A program made the position numbers and the translations under genes. A stretch of DNA of 8,544 nucleotides from Pseudomonadota bacterium (GTDB taxonomy: Bacteria; Pseudomonadota; Alphaproteobacteria; Rhizobiales; Xanthobacteraceae), in assembly GCA_023391175.1 (NCBI GenBank), contig JAEWBL010000561.1:1-8544 (forward strand). The letters are read 5' to 3'. The notes under the pieces are model-generated. The model was not told the DNA's origin. It saw nothing but the letters and a program-made list of their open reading frames with translations, and made no database searches. Shown piece by piece: positions 1-5,491 of the stretch (within the stretch, counting starts at the first letter, position 1; each line of letters begins with the position of its first letter).

Positions 1-539
1 AAGACCAGCGCCCGGGCCAGCGCCACGCGCTGCTGCTGGCCGCCGGACAATTCGTGGGGATAGACGTCGGCGAGATCAGCGAGGTCCACCCGCGCCAGCG
101 CGAGGCGCGCCGCGCGCGTCGCCTCGGCCCGCTTCAGGCCATTGAGGCCAAACATGACGTTCTCGAGGTTGGTGAGGTGGGGGAACAGGGCATAGTCCTG
201 GAACACCAGCCCCACGCCGCGCCGCTCCGGCGGCACGAAAGTCCCCTGCCCCGCCACGACCGCGCCGTCGATGAGGATGCGGCCGCGGTCCGGCTGCTCG
301 ATGCCGGCGGCCAGGCGCAGCAGCGAGGTCTTGCCGCAGCCGGACTGGCCGAGCAGGCACAAAACCTCCCCCGGCTCCACCGCGAGGCTCACGCCGCGCA
401 CGGCGGCGACGTCGCCATAAGCGAGTTGCACGGCCTCGAAGGAGAGGCCCTTGGCGAAGGCGGCGGGTGTGCGGCTGCGGGTCATCCCCAGGGTCTCGAT
501 CTCGTCAGCCAGAACCGCCTCCTCACGCGTCACGCTCAT
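1..539 (-). CDS. ABC importer ATP-binding protein, Fe(3+)/spermidine type (3' part outside window)
   Basis: This is the cytoplasmic ATPase subunit of an ABC importer, with 179 residues visible before the window edge cuts it. Reading from the ATG at 539, the Walker A motif GQSGCGKTS is at about residues 64-72, the Q-loop VFQDYALFPHLT at 112-123 and the signature LSGGQQQR at 164-171. Walker B, the H-loop and any C-terminal regulatory domain lie beyond position 1. The segment PPERRGVGLVFQDYALFPHL resembles the FbpC/AfuC (ferric iron), PotA and related 'CUT1/FeT' ATPases; the ferric type is my best guess, but the substrate cannot be fixed without the permease and binding protein. The start is uncertain: ATG 539 overlaps the end of scpB by 17 nt, and an in-frame ATG at 485 gives a start just outside scpB; neither has a clear Shine-Dalgarno sequence. 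The overlap suggests co-transcription with scpB. Confidence 0.9.
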   Translation of the reverse strand, partial: MSVTREEAVLADEIETLGMTRSRTPAAFAKGLSFEAVQLAYGDVAAVRGVSLAVEPGEVLCLLGQSGCGKTSLLRLAAGIEQPDRGRILIDGAVVAGQGTFVPPERRGVGLVFQDYALFPHLTNLENVMFGLNGLKRAEATRAARLALARVDLADLADVYPHELSGGQQQRVALARALV

Positions 540-1266
540 CTTCGGGCTCGGCCGCACCCGGCTCCTCATCCTCCGGCGGCGGGGAGAGGTGGAAATCCAG
601 CATGTCCGGCTCCAGCGCCTCCTCGTCCTCGCGCAGGCCCGGATCGTCGGACGGCAGGGGAATGGCGAAGCCGGCGGGGATGCGCCCGTCGATAAGGCCG
701 GCGCCCTTCAGCTCGTCGAGGCCGGGAAGGTCCTGCACCGCGTCGAGGCCGAACTGCACGAGGAAGGCCGGTGTCGTGCCGTAGGTCACCGGACGCCCCG
801 GCGCCTTGCGGCGGCCACGCAGGCGCACCCATCCGGTCTCCAGCAGCACGTCGAGCGTGCCCTTGGAGGTGGAGACGCCGCGAATCTCCTCGATCTCCGC
901 GCGGGTGACCGGCTGGTGGTAGGCGACGATGGCCAGGACCTCGATGGCCGCGCGGGAAAGCTTGCGCGCCTCCGGCACCGGGCCGGCGACGACGCGGGCG
1001 AGGTCCGGCGCCGTGCGCAGCATCCAGCCGCCGGCGGCCTTCACGATATTCACGCCGCGCCGGGCGTAATCGGCCGTCAGCGCTTCCATCAGCGCGCCGA
1101 TATCGGCATCAGCCGAGAGGTGCGGCTTCATGGCCTTGGCATCCACCGGCAGCGGCGAGGTGAACAGAAGCGCCTCGATGGCCCTCAGATCGCGCGCGAA
1201 GGCATAGGCGCGCTCGTCCTCCGGACGCACGTCGAACAGGTCGATGCGCGGGGCGGAACGGGTCAT
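523..1266 (-). CDS. scpB: Segregation and condensation protein B
   Basis: ScpB, 247 aa, is the dimeric winged-helix (kleisin-interacting, KITE) subunit of the bacterial SMC-ScpAB condensin that compacts and segregates the chromosome. The family core is clear: a first winged helix around residues 24-95 (DLRAIEALLFTSPLPVDAK at 26-44) and a second at about 103-176, with the typical LSRAAIEVLAIVAYHQPVTR at 103-122, EIRGVSTSKGTLDVLLE at 127-143 and GRPVTYGTTPAFLVQFGL at 157-174. The tail is acidic (18 Asp/Glu in the last 41 residues), as is common in alphaproteobacterial ScpB. The start is ATG 1266, whose bases overlap the scpA stop as ATGA and which follows a purine-rich site. The reading frame stays open far upstream, but that part is antiparallel-frame noise inside scpA and contains no family sequence. 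Confidence 0.96.
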   Translation of the reverse strand: MTRSAPRIDLFDVRPEDERAYAFARDLRAIEALLFTSPLPVDAKAMKPHLSADADIGALMEALTADYARRGVNIVKAAGGWMLRTAPDLARVVAGPVPEARKLSRAAIEVLAIVAYHQPVTRAEIEEIRGVSTSKGTLDVLLETGWVRLRGRRKAPGRPVTYGTTPAFLVQFGLDAVQDLPGLDELKGAGLIDGRIPAGFAIPLPSDDPGLREDEEALEPDMLDFHLSPPPEDEEPGAAEPEDERDA

Positions 1267-2141
1267 CTCTCCTCTCCGAGCGCCGGGTCGGGCGGGTCGA
1301 ACGGCAAAAGGGGCTCCGGCTCTTCGGCGCGCGGGCGCAGCCACAGGGGAGCGAAGGGGGCATCCTGGCGAATGTCCAGCATGCCCTCGCGCACCATCTC
1401 CAGGCTGGCCGAGAAGCTCGACGCGAGCGCGGTCGCCCGCTGCTCGGGCGTCGCCATGTAATCTAGCAGGAATTGGTCGAGCCGCATCCATTCGCCCACC
1501 ACATCCGCCCCGAGCAGCCGCTCCAGCCGGGCGCGGGCCTCGGCGAGGGACCACACCGTGCGGGTCTTGAGCGTGACGTGGGAGAGCGCCTTGGTCTGGC
1601 GCTGGCGGGCATAGGCGGTGAGCAGGTCGTAGATGGTGGCCGTGTAGACGGTATAGAGCGGTTCCTTGGAGGGCGGCGGAAGGGCGCGGGCGAAGGCGTC
1701 GCGGCCCATCTGCGGGCGCGCCATCAGCTGCGCGGCGGCGCGGCGGATGCGCTCCAGATGCCTCAGGCGCCGGGCGAAGGCGGCGGCCATTTCCTCCGCG
1801 CTCGGACCTTCCTCCTGCGGCGGTGCAGGCAGCAGCAGGCGCGACTTCAGGTAGGCGAGCCATGCCGCCATCACCAGATAGTCGGCCGCCAATTCAAGCC
1901 GGCCGCGCCGGGCCTCCTCGATGAAGGTGAGGTATTGGTCGGCGAGGGCGAGGATCGAGATTCGGGAAAGATCGACCTTCTGCGTCCGCGCCAGCGCGAG
2001 AAGGAGGTCGAGGGGGCCCTCGAAGCCATCCACGTCCACCACGAAGGTCTCGTCGGAAGCGGGGGGCGCGCGGTCCGTACCGATCTCGAAGGCGTCCGGG
2101 CCGGCCTCGCCGGAGATCGGCCCCGAGGTCGGCCCCGTCAC
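1263..2141 (-). CDS. scpA: Segregation and condensation protein A (kleisin)
   Basis: ScpA, 292 aa, is the kleisin subunit that bridges the SMC heads and binds ScpB in the chromosome condensin. The diagnostic N-terminal motif FEGPLDLLL is at residues 40-48, followed by LARTQKVDLSRISI (50-63), LADQYL, and the helical AADYLVMAAWLAYLKSRLLL at 85-104 that contacts the SMC neck. A Glu/Arg-rich linker follows, and a C-terminal winged-helix region with FLLDYMATPEQRATALASSF around 224-243. About 35 residues before the core are Gly/Pro/Ala-rich and not conserved. The start is GTG 2141, only 3 nt after the nagZ stop; the nagZ end supplies a GGTGGG ribosome-binding-like stretch. It is co-transcribed with nagZ and scpB. 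Confidence 0.95.
   Translation of the reverse strand: MTGPTSGPISGEAGPDAFEIGTDRAPPASDETFVVDVDGFEGPLDLLLALARTQKVDLSRISILALADQYLTFIEEARRGRLELAADYLVMAAWLAYLKSRLLLPAPPQEEGPSAEEMAAAFARRLRHLERIRRAAAQLMARPQMGRDAFARALPPPSKEPLYTVYTATIYDLLTAYARQRQTKALSHVTLKTRTVWSLAEARARLERLLGADVVGEWMRLDQFLLDYMATPEQRATALASSFSASLEMVREGMLDIRQDAPFAPLWLRPRAEEPEPLLPFDPPDPALGEER
1267..1277 (-). promoter_or_regulatory. Ribosome binding site of scpB inside the scpA 3' end
   Basis: On the minus strand this reads GGAGAGGAGAG directly before ATG 1266. The first GGAG sits 7 nt from the start. It fixes the scpB start at the ATGA junction rather than at any upstream codon of the long open frame, and with the 4-nt overlap it indicates translational coupling of scpA and scpB. 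Confidence 0.75.
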
Positions 2142-2144
2142 GGG

Positions 2145-3158
2145 TCAGCCCACCGTCTTGAGCTGGGCCGCGACGGCGGCCCGCAGCGCCTTCGCATCCA
2201 CCGGATCGGGCACCACCCGCAGCGACAGGGCCTTGGCGGCACGGGCATAGGCCTCGCCGGTGAGGACGGGGGCGGAGGCGGCGACCTTCTCCATCTCCTC
2301 CATCTTGCCGTTGCAGTGGAGAAGCATGTCGCAGCCCGCCGCCAGCGCATCTCGGCTGCGGGATTCCATGGTGCCTGCCAGCGCCCCCATGGAGAGGTCG
2401 TCGCTCATCAGCAGGCCGTCGAAGCCGATGGAGCCCCGCACCACCTCGGACAGCACCACTGGCGAGGTGGTGGCGGGGCGGTCGGGGTCGATATCGGCGT
2501 AGACCACATGGGCGGTCATGCCGAGGGGCAGATCGGACAGCTCGCGGAAGGCGGCGAAATCCATGCCTTCCAGCTCGCCCCGCTTGGCGGTGACGACGGG
2601 CAGTCTCTCGTGGCTGTCCACGGGCGCGCGACCATGGCCGGGAATGTGCTTGAGAACCGGCAGAACGCCGCCCTCCATCAGGCCCACCGCCGCCGCCCGC
2701 GCCAGCGCCGCAACCGCGACCGGCTCAGTGCCGTAGGCCCGGTTGCCGATGATGCCGTGGCCATCGGGATGGCGCAGGTCCGCACAGGGCAGGCAGTCCA
2801 CGTCGATGCCGAGGGCGTAGAGGTCCGCCGCGATCGCCCGCGAATTGAGCCGCACCGCCTCCAGCGCCGCCACCGGGTCGTCGAGATAGAGGCGGCCGAA
2901 CGCCTCGGCCGGGGGATCGTCGGTCCAGTGGGGCGGGCGCAGGCGCTGCACCCGGCCGCCCTCCTGGTCGATGAGCACCGGTGCCGTCCAGCCCACCGCC
3001 TCGCGCAGGTCGGCGACCAGCGCGCGCACCTGGTCCGGATCCGCCACGTTGCGGGCGAACAGGATGAAGCCCCAGGGCTCGGCATCCCGGAAAAAGCTGC
3101 GCTCGGTGGCCGAGAGGTTCGGGCCGGCACAACCGGCGATGAAGGCGCGCGACGTCAT
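2145..3158 (-). CDS. nagZ: Beta-N-acetylhexosaminidase, glycoside hydrolase family 3
   Basis: NagZ, 337 aa, is a cytoplasmic GH3 enzyme that removes N-acetylglucosamine from GlcNAc-1,6-anhydroMurNAc muropeptides during peptidoglycan recycling. In many Gram-negatives its product is the inducer of AmpC beta-lactamase. Visible family features are GFILFARNV (30-38), IDQEGGRVQRL (63-73), the hallmark KHIPGHG (170-176) with the D181-S-H183 catalytic dyad on the mobile loop, and LLMSDDLSMGAL (249-260), whose first Asp, D253, is the expected nucleophile. There is no signal peptide, and the length is normal for proteobacterial single-domain NagZ. ATG 3158 follows GGAGAC at close spacing. It is the first gene of the minus-strand unit with scpA and scpB, a grouping seen in many alphaproteobacteria. 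Confidence 0.96.
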   Translation of the reverse strand: MTSRAFIAGCAGPNLSATERSFFRDAEPWGFILFARNVADPDQVRALVADLREAVGWTAPVLIDQEGGRVQRLRPPHWTDDPPAEAFGRLYLDDPVAALEAVRLNSRAIAADLYALGIDVDCLPCADLRHPDGHGIIGNRAYGTEPVAVAALARAAAVGLMEGGVLPVLKHIPGHGRAPVDSHERLPVVTAKRGELEGMDFAAFRELSDLPLGMTAHVVYADIDPDRPATTSPVVLSEVVRGSIGFDGLLMSDDLSMGALAGTMESRSRDALAAGCDMLLHCNGKMEEMEKVAASAPVLTGEAYARAAKALSLRVVPDPVDAKALRAAVAAQLKTVG

Positions 3159-3166
3159 GTCTCCGG

Positions 3167-3193
3167 CCTATAAGCGGGGCCCGGCGGCGTCAA
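3167..3193 (-). promoter_or_regulatory. Weak candidate sigma-70 promoter of nagZ-scpAB
   Basis: On the minus strand TTGACG (3193-3188) and TATAGG (3172-3167) are separated by 15 nt, shorter than the usual 16-18. The -10 would lie so close to ATG 3158 that the transcript would have almost no leader, yet a GGAG sequence is present there, which argues for a promoter further upstream. I list it because it is the only sigma-70-like pair I see in the divergent gap 3159-3300. Confidence 0.25.
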
Positions 3194-3245
3194 GCGCGCC
3201 TGCGGCACCGCTTCCGCCTGTCCCGTCGCAGATTTTGCCCCGGCC

Positions 3246-3272
3246 TGTCGGCCGTGGTCATACTCGCGCGTC
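3246..3272 (+). promoter_or_regulatory. Putative ECF42-type promoter of the DGPF-sigma operon
   Basis: TGTCGG (3246-3251), 17 nt, then CGTC (3269-3272). The spacing is right for ECF -35/-10 elements, and the same pair at the same spacing occurs before the VOC gene (4965-4991). From memory, the ECF42 group in Streptomyces is reported to use TGTCGA and CG(A/T)C, which this resembles. Transcription would start near 3279, leaving a leader of about 22 nt with AGGGAG (3287-3292) placed 8 nt before ATG 3301. The inference is that the downstream sigma factor drives its own operon. Confidence 0.6.
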
Positions 3273-3300
3273 CTCGTCGTGACGCTAGGGAGCCCCACCG

Positions 3301-3696
3301 ATGATGTACGCCATCCTCTGTTACCATGAAGAAGACGTGGTCTGTTCCTGGACCCAGGAGCAGGACGACGCCGTGATGGCGAAGATCGCGGCGGTTCAGG
3401 AGCGCCTCACCAAGGCCGGCAAGATGGGGGCCTCGCTCCGCCTCCTGCCGACCACCGCGGCGACCACCCTGCGCAAGACGCAGGATGCCCCCCTCGTCAT
3501 CGACGGCCCCTTTGCCGAGACCAAGGAGCAGTTGCTGGGATTCTATCTCGTCGATGCCACCGATCTCGAAGACATGCTCTCGATCGTCAGAGACCTTTCG
3601 GAGGTCAATCCCGGCGCGACCTATGAAATCCGGCCGGTTCGCGCCTTCTTCCCCGACCGGCGTGTCGCCGAGGTGGACCAGAAGACCGGCACATGA
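3301..3696 (+). CDS. YCII/DGPF-domain protein
   Basis: This is a small cytoplasmic protein of 131 aa with the ferredoxin-like YCII (DGPF) fold. It begins MMYAILCYHE and carries the name-giving motif VIDGPFAETKEQLLGFYLVD at residues 66-85 (DGPF at 68-71), then helix DLEDMLSIVRDL and EIRPVRAF (109-116). The biochemical function of DGPF proteins is not established. They are strongly associated with ECF42 sigma factors and are their usual target genes, which fits this context: the stop codon overlaps the sigma start as ATGA. Two adjacent ATGs (3301, 3304) are possible starts; AGGGAG ends 8 nt before the first. There are no membrane or secretion signals. Confidence 0.92.
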   Translation: MMYAILCYHEEDVVCSWTQEQDDAVMAKIAAVQERLTKAGKMGASLRLLPTTAATTLRKTQDAPLVIDGPFAETKEQLLGFYLVDATDLEDMLSIVRDLSEVNPGATYEIRPVRAFFPDRRVAEVDQKTGT

Positions 3697-4946
3697 ACAC
3701 CGCCCCCCTCACGGATCCGGATTGGATGAACGGCACCCTCACCGCCGCCCGGCCGCAGGCGGTGGCGGCGCTGCTGCGCTATTTCCGCGATCTCGACACC
3801 GCCGAGGAAGCGTTTCAGGAAGCCTGCCTGCGCGCGCTGCGCACCTGGCCGGTGAACGGCCCGCCGCGCGATCCCGCCGCGTGGCTCATCCTCGTCGGCC
3901 GCAACGCCGCCCTCGACGGGGTGCGCAAGCGGGCGAAGCACGATCCCCTGCCCCCGGACGACCAGCTCTCCGACCTCGACGACGCCGAAGCGCCGCTGGC
4001 CGAGCGGCTGGACAATTCCCACTATCGCGACGACGTGCTGCGCCTGCTCTTCATTTGCTGCCATCCCGAATTGCCGGCGACGCAGCAGATCGCGCTTGCC
4101 CTGCGCATCGTCTCCGGCCTCACGGTGAAGGAAATCGCCCGCGCCTTCCTCGTCAGCGAGGCGGCCATGGAGCAGCGCATCACCCGCGCCAAGGGTCGCA
4201 TCGCGCGGGCCGACGTGCCGTTCGAGGCCCCCGGCCCTGTCGAGCGCGCCGAGCGGCTGGGGACGGTGGCGGCCATGGTCTATCTCGTCTTCAACGAAGG
4301 CTATTCGGCCGGCGGCCAGCCCAGCCGCGCGGGCCTGTGCGACGATGCCATCCGCCTCGGCCGGCTGCTGCTGCGCCTGTTTCCCACTGAGCCGGAAATC
4401 ATGGGCCTCGTCGCCCTCATGCTGCTCCAGCACGCCCGCGCCGCCGCCCGCTTCGATGCCGACGGCCGGGCCATCCTGCTCGACCGGCAGGACCGCTCGA
4501 AATGGGACCGCGAGCGCATTGCGGAGGGGCTGGCGCTCATCGACAAGGCCATGCGTCATCGCCGTCCCGGCGCCTACCAGATCCAGGCGGCCGTCGCCGG
4601 CCTCCACGCCCGCGCGGCAACCCCGGACGAGACCGACTGGGCGCAGATCGACGCGCTTTATGCGGCGCTCGAATTCCTCCAGCCCTCGCCGGTGGTGACG
4701 CTCAACCGTGCCGTCGCCGTCAGCAAGGTGAAGGGCGCCGAGGCGGCGCTCGCCATAATCGAGCCGCTGGCACCACAGCTCTCCGGCTATTTCCATTTCT
4801 TCGGTGCCCGAGGCGCATTCCTGCTGGAGCTTGGCCGGCATCAGGAGGCGCGCATCGCCTTCGACCACGCCATCGCCCTCGCCAATACCCCGGCCGAGGC
4901 GGAGCACATACGCGCCCAGATCGATCTCATCCAGTCACGTCCTTGA
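3693..4946 (+). CDS. ECF sigma factor, ECF42/SigJ-like, with C-terminal TPR-like extension
   Basis: This 417-aa protein is about twice the length of an ordinary ECF sigma factor. Region 2 covers about residues 22-85 (LLRYFRDLDTAEEAFQEACL at 27-46, then PAAWLILVGRNAALDGVRKR at 61-80). Region 4 is around 113-172 (VLRLLFICCHPELP, ALRIVSGLTVKEIARAFLVS, MEQRITRAKGRI). A long helical extension follows from about 185: VYLVFNEGYSA (196-206), RLLLRLFPTEPEIMGLVALM, SPVVTLNRAVAV (332-343), and a TPR-like repeat GARGAFLLELGRHQEARIAF (371-390). This layout and the FICCHPELP and FNEGY motifs are those of the ECF42 group, often annotated as 'RNA polymerase sigma24 factor' or 'DUF6596'. In that group no anti-sigma factor is known and the extension is thought to govern activity. 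It is translationally coupled to the DGPF gene by ATGA. Confidence 0.95.
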   Translation: MNTAPLTDPDWMNGTLTAARPQAVAALLRYFRDLDTAEEAFQEACLRALRTWPVNGPPRDPAAWLILVGRNAALDGVRKRAKHDPLPPDDQLSDLDDAEAPLAERLDNSHYRDDVLRLLFICCHPELPATQQIALALRIVSGLTVKEIARAFLVSEAAMEQRITRAKGRIARADVPFEAPGPVERAERLGTVAAMVYLVFNEGYSAGGQPSRAGLCDDAIRLGRLLLRLFPTEPEIMGLVALMLLQHARAAARFDADGRAILLDRQDRSKWDRERIAEGLALIDKAMRHRRPGAYQIQAAVAGLHARAATPDETDWAQIDALYAALEFLQPSPVVTLNRAVAVSKVKGAEAALAIIEPLAPQLSGYFHFFGARGAFLLELGRHQEARIAFDHAIALANTPAEAEHIRAQIDLIQSRP

Positions 4947-4964
4947 GAAAAAATGCGAGCAGTC

Positions 4965-4991
4965 TGTCGGGACGGGCGCAACCCGCCCGTC
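4965..4991 (+). promoter_or_regulatory. Putative ECF42-type promoter of the VOC gene
   Basis: TGTCGG (4965-4970), 17 nt, then CGTC (4988-4991), in the 83-nt gap between the sigma gene and the VOC gene. It matches the element pair at 3246-3272 in all ten motif positions and in spacing, while the spacer sequences differ. The predicted start near 4998 gives a leader of about 32 nt ending in a strong ribosome binding site. It implies that the VOC gene has its own sigma-dependent promoter in addition to possible read-through. Confidence 0.6.
4971..4991 (+). repeat. Perfect inverted repeat in the VOC promoter spacer and -10
   Basis: GACGGGCG (4971-4978) and CGCCCGTC (4984-4991) form a perfect 8-bp stem around a 5-nt loop. 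The right arm includes the proposed -10 CGTC. No T-run follows (ATGACAACAG), so it is not a standard intrinsic terminator for the sigma gene, though it could slow read-through. It could also be an operator, or chance in GC-rich DNA; the other promoter lacks it. Confidence 0.6.
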
Positions 4992-5016
4992 ATGACAACA
5001 GGCGCGCGCCTGCGCC

Positions 5017-5024
5017 GGAGGAGG
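5017..5024 (+). promoter_or_regulatory. Strong ribosome binding site of the VOC gene
   Basis: GGAGGAGG ends 5 nt before ATG 5030. It decides the start of the VOC gene, because the same reading frame is open far back into the sigma gene (to about 4502) without encoding any family sequence there. Confidence 0.8.
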
Positions 5025-5029
5025 AACGC

Positions 5030-5467
5030 ATGTCCGACACTGCCGAGACCACCATGCCGTCCATCGATCCCGCCGCCATGCCTCCGGTGAAGGGCGGCGT
5101 CACGGCCTATGTCACCGTGGAAGGCGCCATGAAGGCGGCCGAGTTCTACAAGCAAGCCCTCGGCGCCGAGCTTGTGTTCGCCATTCCGCCGGACGCGAGC
5201 GGGCGGACCATGCACGTCCACCTCTACATCAATGGCTCGTCGGTGATGCTGGCGGACCCCTATCCGGAATATTGCTCCGGCCCGGTGGAGAAGATTGGCG
5301 GGTTCAACCTTTCGCTCCATGTGGGCGACACGGATGCCGCCTTCGCCCGCGCGGTGGAGGCCGGCGCGACGCCGGTGATGCCGCCGGAGGATATGTTCTG
5401 GGGCGCCCGCTATGCGCAGGTGCGCGACCCGTTCGGCGTGCTCTGGGCCTTCAACCAGCCGCGCTGA
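5030..5467 (+). CDS. VOC (glyoxalase-fold) family protein, PhnB-like
   Basis: This 145-aa cytoplasmic protein has the two beta-alpha-beta-beta-beta halves of the vicinal oxygen chelate fold. The first half contains AYVTVEGAMKAAEFYKQALG (26-45) and MHVHLYINGSSVMLAD (61-76). The second has FNLSLHVGDTDAAFARAVEA (92-111) and the PhnB-type ending DMFWGARYAQVRDPFGVLW (121-139). Related 'PhnB/YdcA' proteins often read WGDRYG..DPFGH.W here; this one has Ala for the Asp, Ala for the Gly and Val for the His, so a metal-dependent activity is doubtful. VOC proteins are frequent partners of DGPF and ECF42 genes, and this gene has a matching sigma promoter. The substrate is unknown. It converges with the transporter gene, with only 24 nt between stop codons and no clear terminator hairpin there. 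Confidence 0.92.
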   Translation: MSDTAETTMPSIDPAAMPPVKGGVTAYVTVEGAMKAAEFYKQALGAELVFAIPPDASGRTMHVHLYINGSSVMLADPYPEYCSGPVEKIGGFNLSLHVGDTDAAFARAVEAGATPVMPPEDMFWGARYAQVRDPFGVLWAFNQPR

Positions 5468-5491
5468 CGCCGGCTGGAGCAGCGCGCGGGA

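Noticed and set aside
1267..1863. Upstream extension of the scpB reading frame to a 446-codon protein
   Set aside because: The extra part lies inside scpA in another frame and is Arg/Pro/Ala-rich noise. ATG 1266 has a ribosome site and starts the conserved ScpB sequence.
1473..3173. Plus-strand open frame of 566 codons running antisense across scpA and nagZ
   Set aside because: Its translation is low-complexity (His/Gly/Arg/Ala-rich) with no recognisable domain, while the opposite strand encodes clear ScpA and NagZ. Long antisense frames are expected in GC-rich genes.
3621..4907. Minus-strand open frame of 428 codons antisense to the sigma gene
   Set aside because: No family motifs, and the plus strand has unambiguous sigma regions 2 and 4 with coupled translation.
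4971..4998. Intrinsic terminator after the sigma gene
   Set aside because: The stem is perfect but is followed by ATGACAACAG, with no U-tract, so I list it only as an inverted repeat.
4502..5029. Upstream extension of the VOC frame into the sigma gene
   Set aside because: It overlaps the sigma C-terminal domain in a different frame. The GGAGGAGG site before ATG 5030 marks the true start.
5468..5491. Bidirectional terminator between the convergent VOC and exporter genes
   Set aside because: The 24-nt gap has no convincing stem-loop or T/A run.
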